From NCBI RefSeq assembly GCF_012273895.1, contig NC_052125.1:1922001-1986000 (forward strand): 64,000 nt of DNA. The letters are read 5' to 3'. The notes beneath the pieces were generated by a model. That model had not been told where the DNA came from. It saw only the letters and a program-made list of their open reading frames with translations, and ran no database searches. The translations under genes and the position numbers were made by a program. How positions within the stretch are numbered: the stretch's first letter is position 1; each line of letters opens with the position of its first letter. Below, piece after piece: positions 10,475-21,718 of this stretch. Source of the stretch: Zerene cesonia. Its lineage: Eukaryota > Arthropoda > Insecta > Lepidoptera > Pieridae.

Positions 10475-11302
10475 TGCACTCACTTTTTAATTGTCTATGG
10501 TTTTATATGTTCTTTTTTATTGTCACTGGCTGGCACACGCGCGTAAAAAAATATAATTTGAACGTGGAACGCGGGACGCGTGCGATCACCGCGACATCGT
10601 AGTGATGTACTCAGTACTCGCAGCTATCGATGTAGACACGCCCACATACGGGGTGTAGACGGAGTGTAATTTTATTTTATTAATGCTCCAACGTTTGTCG
10701 GGCGAACATAAGCTTTATTACAATCGTCATAGTATCGCTTTATTACAGCTGCATTCTATGATACAAGATTGTAACTAGAAAATGGAAACCGTAAAAATAA
10801 ACCTTATTTTCTTTGAGTCCACGTCTATTTTCTAGTATCGTTTCGCTGCTACATTTTGTGAAATAACTATACAGGAAATTGTGCTTTAATGCATTTACGA
10901 AAAAGAACAATTTAGTATACGGAGAATTTCCTTTAAGTCCTTCTAAATGTGAAACAACAATGATTAAGGTCCGTTTCAAGAACCGTGTGAGTGAGATAGT
11001 ACTAACTTTTATAGCTAAGATAGAGTGAGACAGAAGGTGAAATTTTGTGGAGTGTACACTGGTAATTGGTGGTGATCAGAATGTTTTGCCAGTGTCAGCA
11101 CTTTGAACAAGTTTATCGTCTTGTGCTCCGTTTACTTGGTCCCTAACTAAAACAAACAGTTTCACAAATATTTACTGTTATTTTCAATTTGCTATTTTCG
11201 TTTGATTGATTAGCTTTATATGGAACAACTGGGTCTAATGTTGGATATAATATCACGGTTTTAGGTATTTTTCTTTCTGAAAAAATTAATATAATCCTAT
11301 CC
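10475..11302. promoter_or_regulatory. probable 5' flank of the minus-strand gene
   Basis: Immediately upstream of the ATG on the minus strand. The stretch at about 10535-10640 is CpG-rich (ACGCGCG, GCGGGACGCGTGCG, CACGCCCAC), which suits a promoter region. I cannot place a transcription start. The rest is AT-rich with no repeat recognised. Confidence 0.35.
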
Positions 11303-11510
11303 TACTTTTTCCTACTAATGTTATAAATGCGAAAGTTTGTAAAGATGTGTATGTGTTTGTTGCTCTTTCACGCAAAAACTACTGAACCGATTGCAATGAA
11401 ATTTGGTACGTAGACAGCTGGACGACTGGAATAACATATAGGCAACTTTTTATCCCGATATGCCTACGGGATACGGACTTACGCGGGTGAAACCGCGGGG
11501 TGCAGCTAGT
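11303..11510 (+). mobile_element. Helitron family A, full length
   Basis: From TCCTACTTTTTCCTACTAATG to GGTGCAGCTAGT, with all internal blocks present. Confidence 0.85.
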
Positions 11511-11694
11511 AATTATTACAATTACATAAAATAATTCAATTTATAGAGAGTTAATTAGCAAAGTGTAGCTTTAGCAGTGTTCTAGAAGGTTACCATCGAA
11601 ATTGATAAGCTCATTTTTTAAATGGATTATTATGCAATTTTATTGATGTCTATCCTATTGGATAAACATGAATTTATTATTTTATTGTATTTTC

Positions 11695-11872
11695 TTGTGT
11701 TTGATTTTACGCGAGTATTATACATTTAGACTCACAGTCTCCCCGTGACCACGCTCGCTGTAAAGTGTTCGAAACGTCGGGTTATTAAGTAATGAATAAA
11801 TCGCGTTTAAAATCCGTTTAAAAGTCTTTAATTTCTAAATGTATAAATTTGCTATGTCGAAGCCCACATCTG
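11695..11872. repeat. foldback-type repeat (family P), partial
   Basis: Contains ACGCGAGTATTATACATTTAG, then CTCCCCGTGACCACGCTCG and GTTCGAAACGTCGGGTTA, then AATAAATCGCGTTTAAAATC. One arm is lost compared with the full element at 13783-14010. Confidence 0.6.
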
Positions 11873-11966
11873 AATATCATAGTTTTTCGTAAAGTGTTCC
11901 ATAAACATCCATAGATTGTGTGATAGTATAGTTTCTAGTAGCTATAAAGTATATTGAAAGATAGTA

Positions 11967-12385
11967 TAACTAGCTGCACCCGGCAAACGCTGTTCTGCCT
12001 TACTCTGATCATTTAAAAGTGAAGTCCCGTGTCCCCTAGTGGGGTATGGGGCAGATGATGTACATCCGTTTCACTGATCGATTTTCTTTAGGGACAAGTA
12101 GGTGATCAGCCTTCTGTGTCCTGCCAGACCGAGACATTTTTTGTTTGTGCGTCCCCATCGGGAATTGAACCCAGGACCCCTCGGTTCTACGCTCACGCGT
12201 TAACCACTGTACCAAGGAGGCGGTCATCACTCTGATCATTTAGGGGGATGAAAAATAGATGTTGGCCGATTCTCATAAATACCGGACAAGCACAAAACAT
12301 TTCATCAAAATCGGTCAAACCGTTTCGGAGGAGTATGGCAACGATAACTGTGACACGGGAATTTTATATATTAGATATTATAATT
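11967..12385 (-). mobile_element. Helitron-like element (family F) split by a SINE
   Basis: Left part ACTAGCTGCACCCGGCAAAC ... TCTGATCATTTA; right part from 12243 with GATGAAAAATAGATGTTGGC and ACCGTTTCGGAGGAG to ATATATTAGAT. Uninterrupted copies are at 51183-51360 (minus) and 52672-52848 (plus). Confidence 0.75.
12016..12228 (-). mobile_element. tRNA-derived SINE, family 1
   Basis: Near-identical to the copies at 1319-1538 and 21492-21700. It is flanked by a perfect 14-bp duplication ACTCTGATCATTTA at 12002-12015 and 12229-12242. Confidence 0.9.
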
Positions 12386-12533
12386 ATAACTATATTAAGA
12401 AAGACAGTATAATAAGCCATTCCACTGGTTCGCACAAACGCTGTTCCCCGCCAAACCGCCATTAGCGAGCAATTTGTCCCCACGTCCCCTCCAAATTGAT
12501 TGCGGCCATTTCTTTGACCAAATGAATTACCAG

Positions 12534-12903
12534 AATCATTATGACTCGATTTTGTTAACAAAACTATTGTAAAAAACAACCAGTCAGATTATTACACGCT
12601 TTTTATTAGCTTCACCTGTATGTTTGTATGTTTGTTTGTAACCGACTTCTTTGGGCGCGATTTTGACCCACTTTTAACGGCCAGATTTCGTTAAAACTTT
12701 GTAGATTTATTGAGGACCGATGACAATACACTAATTTGATAAAATTATTCCAGTTTTCAATTTGCAAAATATGAATTTTGTTAAAGCGTGTTCTTTAGTT
12801 TTTTTTAACTATTATTTATTTTTAGACATCTTAGGCATCATTATGACTCGAATTTGTTAACAAAACTAATGTAAAAAACAACCAGTCAGCCAGTCAGATT
12901 ATT
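12534..12903. repeat. pair of about 60-bp direct repeats with a family G element between them
   Basis: ATTATGACTCGATTTTGTTA ... AAAAAACAACCAGTCAG occurs at 12534-12593 and, with few changes, at 12837-12903. The family G repeat (TTCACCTGTATGTTTG, GATTTTGACCCACTTTTAA) occupies 12593-12740. Confidence 0.65.
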
Positions 12904-13064
12904 CTTAGACATCTTAGGCGTTGGCTTATTTGTCTTTCTATCATGTCGTAACGGAGCGATTTTATGATTATTGTGGCTGAAGATAGGTGAGAGTGACATT
13001 ATGACAAAGGCTATTTTTAAATTAGGAAAAACATCTCTGTTCCTATAATTTCCTGTCACAATGC

Positions 13065-13092
13065 GTGTGAAGCCGCGGACGGAAAGCTAGTG
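13065..13092 (+). mobile_element. Helitron 3' end fragment
   Basis: GTGTGAAGCCGCGGACGGAA followed by AGCTAGT. Confidence 0.5.
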
Positions 13093-13129
13093 GGTTTGTA
13101 ATCTAGGTATAGTTAGGTATCTAAATATG

Positions 13130-13223
13130 AAGAATAGGTATAAGTTTTATGTATAATAATTTTGTTGTGTTTCTTTTGTATGGCATTCTTTGTATACAAT
13201 AAAGAGTTAATTATTATTATTAT
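13130..13223 (+). mobile_element. non-LTR retrotransposon 3' end
   Basis: AT-rich 3' tail with ACAATAAAGAGTTAATT followed by an (ATT)n run, the type of terminus seen for CR1/Jockey-like elements in insects. Confidence 0.5.
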
Positions 13224-13254
13224 ATGTGGACACCCGCAACATGACGGAAAGTGT

Positions 13255-13277
13255 TTTATTTATTTATTTATTTATTA
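13255..13277. repeat. (TTTA)n microsatellite
   Basis: Five ATTT units. Confidence 0.85.
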
Positions 13278-13448
13278 ATATAGTAACAAGTAATATTCCA
13301 ATCAAGTTCTTATGGTCCCACCATGTGAGCTTTTTTTGTGGTGATTGTCGATGCCAGCCTGAAGGGCTACTTCATCTTAGTTCGTGGGTAAATACATACC
13401 TAAATTTATTTTCGTTCACAATAATTAAGTTTTATTATATCCTTTAAT

Positions 13449-13716
13449 ATGCAAGCAGTGGTTAAGCAGTAAATCGATGAGTCGGGGTTCGAGACTGGGC
13501 AAGCGAGCAGGGAATAATCTGCTCATGTGGATAACATCACCACTGCTTAAAACGGTGAAGGAAAACATCGTGAGGAAACCGGCATGTCCGAGAATCAAAA
13601 GTTCGACGACATGTGACATCTGCCAACCCGCACTTGGCCAGCGTGCTGGATTATGGTCTGAACCCTCATAGGAGGCCTGTGTCCCAGCAGTGGGAACATA
13701 TATGAGCTGATGATGG
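13449..13716 (+). mobile_element. tRNA-derived SINE, family 2, internally deleted head
   Basis: The B-box region (GGGGTTCGAGACTGG), body and GCTGATGATGG tail are present, but the part after the A box is shortened. Flanked by an 11-bp duplication TATCCTTTAAT at 13438-13448 and 13717-13727. Confidence 0.85.
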
Positions 13717-13782
13717 TATCCTTTAATTGTGAGTAAATGTTTCTGGGCTGAAGAGTCACTTATCACACGTTACACAAAATAT

Positions 13783-14010
13783 ATATTTCCATTTAGAAAT
13801 TAAAAACTTTTTAACGGATTTTAAACGCGATTTATTCATTATATTATTAACCCGACGTTTCGAACACTTTACAGCGAGCGTGGTCACGGGGAGACTCCCC
13901 GTATATAATAATATAATGAATAAATCGCGTTTAAAATCCGTTAAAAAGTTTTTAATTTCTAAATGTATAATACTCGCGTAAAACCAAACACAAGAAAATG
14001 CTATATAATT
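13783..14010. repeat. foldback (palindromic) element, family P
   Basis: Two arms of about 65 bp, 13783-13850 and 13903-13972, are inverted copies of each other (AACGGATTTTAAACGCGATT / AATCGCGTTTAAAATCCGTT). They flank a 50-bp centre with CCGACGTTTCGAACAC and CGAGCGTGGTCACGGGG. Structure of a MITE or foldback element. The open frames here are by-products. Confidence 0.8.
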
Positions 14011-14189
14011 CCACTTACATACACGTAGGCTATTTATCTGTTTGTTTATTGTAAATCTAATTCTCTTCACTTTTGCTTGTTTTATTTGTTGTATAATTAT
14101 GTCTTTCAATTATTTGATTTTATGTATTAAATGTTTCTTTATTTATTTCTTTCAAAATTCTACTGGGTATCTAATTGAATAAAATCGTA

Positions 14190-14460
14190 TGTGGTAGTCG
14201 AGCACACTTCGGCACGAATTGGGCCAGCTCGCACCGGTGAAGTACCATACCCCCACAGAAGACCGGCGTGAAATAGTATACTGCTGTGTTTCATTCGGTG
14301 AGTGGGGGAGCCGGAGGAACGTATCCCTCTCCTTACCCTTCCCAGTCCTTTCCTTTATTCCTCTCGTCAATCCTTTCTTAATCCCTTTCTAATTTGAAGT
14401 CGGCAATCTATATGTAAAGGCGACCCACCAGCTCCATGGCCGACGGTGACATAAAAAATA
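14190..14460 (+). mobile_element. non-LTR 3'-end repeat (family N)
   Basis: Starts GTGGTAGTCGAGCACACTTC, continues with GGGCCAGCTCGCACCGG, and ends ACCAGCTCCATGGCCGACGG plus TGACATAAAAAA. Same order as the copies at 33.8 and 41.2 kb. The A-rich right end suggests a truncated non-LTR element or a SINE derived from one. Confidence 0.65.
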
Positions 14461-16822
14461 TCACCTACTTCTAGATACTTCGAATTTTCAATTCTAAAAT
14501 TTACATAATACGCTATAACAAAATTACATCAATGTTTTAATTTCATTAATGCAGATGTAAAGTCAAGTAAACTAATCCTCAATAAGACCCTTATTTATTA
14601 GATTAATTACATCTGCGATTATAAAAACCATATAGAAATTCATTTTAACATTGTTTCGGTACTTAAATCAACGTAAATGATGATAGCGAATAGAAGACAA
14701 ATAATTTTTTTCGCATATTCATCATTTTTTGGTGATAAATCTACTTATTGTATTCTAATTCTAATCATTAATTTATAAAATTGTTTTTTTTTTTAATTAT
14801 ACGTGAAAAAACTTCGATTGAGTTCTAAGGTTCAATGAAATAATTCAACATTGTGATTTTATTATTTATAATAAAATGAATAGAAAAATAATCATTGTAT
14901 TATAACGTCGGGTTAATAATATACAGAATAAATCGCGTTTAAAATCCGTTTAAAAGTATTTAAATTCTAGAGATATCATTTTTTAAATCTATGAAATGTT
15001 GTCTACATAAGGTATCTTGTAGTCTTAATGTTATATAATTTGCATAATAAATAATAATAAATATAACCTAATAGTACCTAGTGTTCAAAATCTCCTGATA
15101 ACAGTATAGACGAGTAGCATTTAAAATCAGTTTGAGTCTTTAATTTTCAAATGTAGCCGAGTTTTTAATCTGTTCTAATATTTCAATCCTTAAACATCAT
15201 TCACATTAGAACAAAAATTCAAACTAATTCTATTTTCAAATTCGCGTTTCGAATTCTAAAATTCAAATCGTTCATCCCAGCGTCCGTCCATCGGATCACC
15301 TATGAAAATACGCAACGACACTTCGATAAATTCGTCAATTGACAGGTGACAGTGACGTACGATTCTAGTCTCGTTCTAGATTCACATACAGGCTAGACGC
15401 GCATTAGCCTCCCAAATGAAATCGCGGCTTGCATTATTATTTGATAGCCATAAAATGAGAACAATGGATCATTATTGGCATTACTGCGATGATAAATGAA
15501 TTATTCGCATTGAATTATCCGTTTCTTTGAGCGCGCTGTGTGATAATTGCTTTTGTATTGTGAATACGTAATGTTTGTGAATATTTTTATGTTGTTTCCT
15601 TGAAGGATATGAGGATATATTATCAAAATTGTTATGTTTATGATTTAAATAAACCCCCAAAAATATCCCAGACTGATTCACCGATTCATAATGTGATAGC
15701 ACTTTCAATTTTAAATGACTTGAAAAATTCTGGCACCGCGGCCCCGTAATGATAATAGCAAACAAAATAAATTAACTATAAACTCATTAAAGCAGCGAAT
15801 CGTCAAAATTGAGCGAACAATTTACTTAACAAATCGGATTTCCAGCCATTAATCTCGAAATCGTATCGCACCATTACCGCACCCCCTCATAAATTCACCA
15901 TAATAGAATATTATTCATAACAATGTTAATATGACCGTAAAATTAAATAAACACACTGTATATCGTTCCAAATTTAATCAAATTATCGCATCCCGCTCTC
16001 GTACATGCAACGTACATTACGTGAGAACGGGATGCATATAGTTTGTGCTTTCGTTTGTGAATTCACTCCAGTGAGTAATGTGTGTTGACACGCCCCGCAA
16101 TCAAGGCTCTGCGCTCTGATTGGTGGCTGTTAATAGGGCGCGAAGTTGTCAAACTTTTTTTTTTTAATTTTCTTTCATTAGCGTCGAGCATTCTGTATTC
16201 AGCCGAATGTCATTCCCGTAACGCTTATGATTCCCCAGCGACGCCACGCTAGAAATAATCTAGTTGTGTTTGACACTCAGCATTCCCTTGTTTATCATCA
16301 TCATATTTTATTCATGATCTAAAAATGTAAATTGACCTCTAATGAAATTTAATTTTGTTTTTAAAATCATGAGGTTTTTCTTTGGTTTTATATTACATCA
16401 AGTGTGAATGAACTTAAAATTGATAATTTTGAATATGGAAATGTAGTTATCCAATAAAAATTGTATGAAATTTGATGTGAATAACTTAAATTCTTGATTT
16501 GTGATTACGTAACTGAAAGCTAGATGATAAAGTGAGAAGGTAGTCCATGTTCCTTATCTAAATATCCATTACTTAGATATTTCTAAGGAAAGAAATGGTA
16601 AACCAAAATTAATAAGTAAACAGTATTTATAAATTAAAATATGTGAGTCCACTGTACAAAGTGGAATTGAAATGAATAATCACATTTTAACCTAAATATG
16701 AATTATTTTTGTACATAAATTGTATGGTTTAGTTGCCGTACTCGAAATTTTTTCAGCTTTACAATTATATTAATTATCACTTGGCGGAGACGAGTACCTA
16801 CCTAAAATTAAAAATATCATAA
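14461..16822. other. long repeat-poor non-coding region
   Basis: Short family P fragments occur at 14905-14970 and 15105-15150. From about 15200 to 16300 I recognise no repeat. That part contains two adjacent TGACAG sites (15340 and 15347), a 48-bp imperfect hairpin at 15988-16035, an inverted CCAAT box (GATTGGTGG near 16118) and GGGCGCGAAG at 16137. Candidate regulatory DNA. Confidence 0.4.
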
Positions 16823-17182
16823 AACTAGCTTTTCGCCCGCGGCTTCGCCCGCGTAGAATTCGCTTATATCGCGCGACACGGTAAGGAGTATTTTCTTCGC
16901 ATCAAAAAGTGTGGTTTGTTCTTTCCCACGTTCATCTCCATCTTTATACCAAGTTTCATCAAAATCGGTTTGACAATAACGAACTTTCATACAAACTTTC
17001 ATCCCCTCTTTCAACCCTTTCTACCCTTTTTTCGCGATAAAAAGTATCCTATGTTCTTTCCCAAGTTCATTTCTATCTTCATATCAAATTTTGTAAAAAT
17101 CGGTTCAGTGGTTTAGGCGTGAAAGCGTAACAGACAGACAGACAGACAGAGTTACTTTCGCATTTATAATATTAGTAGGGAT
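16823..17182 (-). mobile_element. Helitron family B
   Basis: Second copy of the element at 429-823, very similar over its length, ending TAATATTAGTAGGGATTA. Confidence 0.8.
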
Positions 17183-18201
17183 TACATTAATGTCACAGTG
17201 ACTAAAAGTAATAATAATTCATATAAAATCTCAAAAACAATTGTATTCTAAAACACAAATTCCCCGTATCCCCATCTCAAAAGTACAAAGACCCATTATA
17301 AATTAGCATAGAAAACATCAAAATCGCATCACTACATTAATACGAATGCTTCCGAATTCAAATTCACCCTCAACGTATCGAATGGAGCTGTCCAACACTA
17401 CGCGAACGCTTGACGCGTCACTAATACCCGAACAGATTAAAAAGAAATCAACACTTCACATTCATAACTTCTAACACATTGTGATAAAGTTTAATATCGC
17501 TTGGCATACATATTGCAGATGTAAATATTAAATTTGTAAGTGTGTAACAACAATTTATTTATAATAGTCGTTAATCTAAATTTGTCTTTATTGTAATGCA
17601 ATAAAGGTTAATTTAGTTAATAGTTATTCAAGTAGTAAAAATTTCGATACGCTTGTCATAATCGCGCGCCAGATTTTGAAAATGGAAGTAATTTGATGTT
17701 TTTGACAGTTCAAAGGAAGGGCGTGAAAATGAAACGGTAGATAATGCAGAACAAAAAAAAAACAAATATTATCTTTTATACAATATTACCTCTTCAATTT
17801 AGAGCTAATACACTTTTAGGTGCCAGAAGTCATATTAGGTGCCTACATATTATGTCGTGAGGTAGGTTTCAAATATGTTTGAAAATACTTTATTTTTGAA
17901 TTGTTTTAAAAATGAAAATATAACACCAACATAGATTTTTTTTATTTAGCGAGTTTAGTCGGATGCCGATTGGGTATATCGCTCCGTGTATCCACTGAGA
18001 TATTAACAGTTATTAAATTTTAATTAGATTATATAGCATTAGCATAGCATAGATACCTATGCTATTCTAATGTATTCTAGCACCGTCTGATATCAGGAAT
18101 GCTAGGCAGCTAATAGAAAAGCCAACTTTCTTTGTGTAGTCTAATAGTTCTTCTCTTTCGTTCTATTTGATTCCGAATACTTCATCAAAACATCCTTCCT
18201 T
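17183..18201. other. non-coding DNA
   Basis: No credible gene. An island at 17640-17720 holds ATCGCGCGCC and TGACAG (17703). Confidence 0.35.
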
Positions 18202-18396
18202 CTAATCCTACTAATATTGTAAATGCGAAAGTTTGTAAGGATGTGTCTGTGTTTGTTGCTCTTTCACGCAAAAACTACTGAACCGATTGCAATGAAATTT
18301 GTTACGTAGACAGCTGGATAACTGGAATAAGATATAGGCAACTTTTTATCCCGATATTCTTACGGGATACGGACTTGCGCGGCTGGCGCAGCTAGT
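18202..18396 (+). mobile_element. Helitron family A with deleted 3' hairpin
   Basis: Complete at the left. The 3' end reads TTGCGCGGCTGGCGCAGCTA, so the stem-loop has lost its central bases. Confidence 0.8.
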
Positions 18397-19984
18397 GATA
18401 AATAATTTTTTATTCATTATGTTTGCTTTTCGCATGAGATTAAAGTGATATAACTTTAAAACGATTTAATTGAATGTGACACGTATACGTAGAATGGTCA
18501 CCAATTCGGATCCCTTGAAACAGTCTTTCTCAAAGTGGGCACTAAGGGTATTATTGCCCATTTGTGGGCGCTGGAGACCTAGACGGGGGCAGTCAGGGCA
18601 GGGTGGAGACCTAGGCAGGAGTGGTCCAGAAAATGTTGAGATTTCCAGGCCAGATTTTTATTGATTTTAACTGAAGTTTTAATATTTACGGTAATAAGAG
18701 CCAACTCCTTATTGATATTGATTCTAGTAATACTAGATACATTTCTATCTATATCTATTATCAAAGTAATCATTCGACAATTTTAGAATATGCACTTGTA
18801 AGTAGAATAGCATAGATACTCTTCTTTTTCTTCTCCTTTTTTTTTCAGCGGCAATTCCGGATCCCACTGAGGATGAATTATCTCTGTACATCGATACAGA
18901 TTATATTAAACTGTTGTCAAATTGTATATTAGGTACCGCGTACCAAAACTATTTGTGAACTCAATCCCATCGCAAATTGTTAACTTTATATCCATAAAAG
19001 GGAACTCGATATAACGGAGCGAGTTTAATGGATCGCGTCAATTTGTGTGGAACGGAACGCGGCCGGAAGCCACGCCCATTCCTCCCTTAATGTGACAGCG
19101 CGCCAAAATCTTGCCACAGATAAGAGTTTTCATAATGTGTTCGATTTTTGAATTGACTTTCGATATAATCTTTTCTGCGATGTCACCAACATTCTTTAGG
19201 ACGGATGTAGCAGTCCAGATTCAAAAATGGGACCGAATAACAACAATTTACACACAAATACACAAAAAATAAATCAATTGACAACAAACAAAGCTATCGA
19301 GAAACGAAATAAAAAAAAACAAATGCTGACGTATTGTGATTTTTTTTTTCGTTTTTAGGAACGTCGATCTAAAATTTGAAAATCGAACAGTCTTAACCAC
19401 AGATAGCATAATACAATAAATAATTTAGTAAATCGATTAAATAGGACAGTAGTTAAAGGGGTTGCGACCCCTTACTTAATGCGCAAGTAACGAAACCACG
19501 TATTATCGAATTATAAATGTTGTTACCATAGACTTAGTTAAATATAGACATGGTATAAAACTGGTCAACTATAGATTAACTTAAATGCGGATAAGTTTTA
19601 TTTAAGCACAGTGTTTTAAAAAAGATTGTAACTGTAGAGTTAGTTAAATATAATGCAATTTATAAGTGGTCAATTTTAATAGTTCTTTTTTACCTATATT
19701 CAATGCAAACATTTGCATACAGTGTATATTTTAATAGGCATTGATACACATTTTGGCGTGAAATTGGAAGAAAAAATTAAAATATGTAATACGCGATCAA
19801 GCAAAAAAAACCCAGGATTTTTATGAATATACACTGAGTTGCGTAATATTGTGATTTAGATGTCTAATGAAGACTAGCATAACTTATATTATCTGGAACC
19901 ATTGTGTCTTATTCTTAGAAAGTCAGACGGGATAGCTTATTTTAAAACTGATGGAGAACAATTTTATTTTATTTGTATGTTCAT
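18397..19984. other. non-coding DNA with a small CpG-bearing island
   Basis: Mostly AT-rich. At 19010-19110 there are ATGGATCGCGTC, GCGGCCGGAAG, CCACGCCCATTCC and TGTGACAGCGCGCCAAAA. Not recognised as a gene. Confidence 0.35.
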
Positions 19985-20100
19985 ATATTTAATTTTTAGT
20001 TTTATAGCATTGAAATGCTTTATAAATGAGAAGGCGAGCCGAGAGGCTAGGCGTTGCTACGGTTTGGTAAAAAACGCGTGATCAAATTTGAAGACAGAAC
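19985..20100 (+). repeat. tRNA-like element (family T), partial
   Basis: TTTATAGCATTGAAATGCTT hairpin, then GCCGAGAGGCTAGGCGTTGC, then a divergent region with CGTGATCAAATTTG. Part of the B-box side is lost. Confidence 0.6.
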
Positions 20101-20343
20101 CTCCTTCCTCAGGACGTCGGTGCCCTTGTTTGTACAAAAACTTTCATTTAAGCATGTAATGAAATAACGTAATTTATATTGTTCTTTCTAAATATGAGTA
20201 ACTCTATGGTAAACAAAAGCAAACATTGAATTTAATATGTTTGAATCGCCAATAACCAGCCATTAGGACCAATACTGCTTATTAGGTGTTAATTATACTT
20301 CGTCACATTGCGTCATGCTAGCCCATCACGATGAACGAAACTT

Positions 20344-20546
20344 CCTATCCTACTAATATTATAAATGCGAAAGTTTGTAAGGATGTGTGTGTTTGTTGCT
20401 CTTTTACGCAAAAACTACTGAACCAATTGCAATGAAATTTGGTACGTATACAGCTGGAGAACTGGAATAACATATAGGCAATTATTTATTCTGATATTCC
20501 TACGGGATACGGATTTACGCGGGTGAAACCGCGGGGCGCAGCTAGT
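20344..20546 (+). mobile_element. Helitron family A, full length
   Basis: From TATCCTACTAATATTATAAA to GGGGCGCAGCTAGT with an intact hairpin. Confidence 0.85.
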
Positions 20547-21473
20547 CCAACTATAAAACAAGATTCATTTTCAAGAATTTATTATGATATCAATCTCAAA
20601 AGGAATTCCTAAGGAAATATAATTAATTATGAATAACCCAACATTACTTTTATAATTTTTCGCATATATTGCATAGAAATACACAAATTTAATAACACGC
20701 ATTACCTATTATAAAATTTATAGTATAGTAGATACACTTTCTGAAACGAAACCTTTTAATCGAAGGCACATACCACAGCCCTGACATACACAAAAGTTTG
20801 TTATTATTGATAAAACTTTAATAACACGATAACAAATAATTGGCCAAACATTTGTCATCGAATGAATATTGATTCGATAATGACACATCAATAACGAACT
20901 CTATCAGCCCTTTATTCGGTGTAGTTTGAAAATTATAGCCTGTTAGAATTGCTCGTTATCAAAATTACGTTCAAATTATGGAGTCTTCAAATAAACATTG
21001 TTTTCAAAATCGACTATTTATTATATATATTTTATATTTCATAAAAAAATAAAACAATATAATAAGTTATGGAAATGCGTTTTTGTTTAATTTAATATCT
21101 ATAAACATTAAAAAGAATAATATAACAATAGTAACATCGTTAAATAATATTGTTTTTTCTTTTGTTTCGGTTGAAACTTCTTTATAATTAAATACAAACA
21201 CTTGGAACTTTAAGGTGCGTATTAATTATTTTCACGCGTCTATTTGTCGGTATGTTAACACGAACTCTTGGCTGTACGGATGTGGGCCGCGCGCCTCGCA
21301 TTCGTACCGTGAAAAACAAATCGGATTGTCTATGGTATGAAAAGTGAGCTCGGAATTTGAAATTAGAATGTTCTAGAGAATGTAATTTGAATTTGAATTA
21401 ATTATGGATAACCAAGCTATAGAACTTTTCCCGGGACACTGGATATGCGTAGATATTAAATTAGCTTTTTGTT
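20547..21473. other. non-coding DNA, nothing recognised
   Basis: Very AT-rich, with no matched repeat or plausible open frame. Confidence 0.45.
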
Positions 21474-21491
21474 AAGTATTATAGAATAGTA

Positions 21492-21700
21492 GTGAAGTCC
21501 CGTGTCCCCTAGTGGGGTATGGGGCAGATGATGTACATCCGTTTCACTGATCGATTTTCTTTAGGGACAAGTAGGTAATCAGCCTTCTGTGTCCTGCCAG
21601 ACCGAGACATTTTTTTTTTAGTGCATCCCCACCCGGGAATTGAACCCAGGACCCCTCGGTTCTACGCTCACGCGTTAACCACTGTACCAAGGAGGCGGTC
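21492..21700 (-). mobile_element. tRNA-derived SINE, family 1
   Basis: Full-length copy flanked by a perfect 18-bp duplication AAGTATTATAGAATAGTA at 21474-21491 and 21701-21718. This is the clearest insertion of the family in the window and looks young. Confidence 0.92.
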
Positions 21701-21718
21701 AAGTATTATAGAATAGTA

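Noticed and set aside
13425..13766. 113-codon minus-strand frame
   Set aside because: Antisense of the family 2 SINE; the same peptide-like phrases appear in other SINE copies.
15988..16035. microRNA precursor
   Set aside because: The stem is about 20 base pairs in 48 bases, shorter than a usual precursor, and there is no sign of a mature arm.
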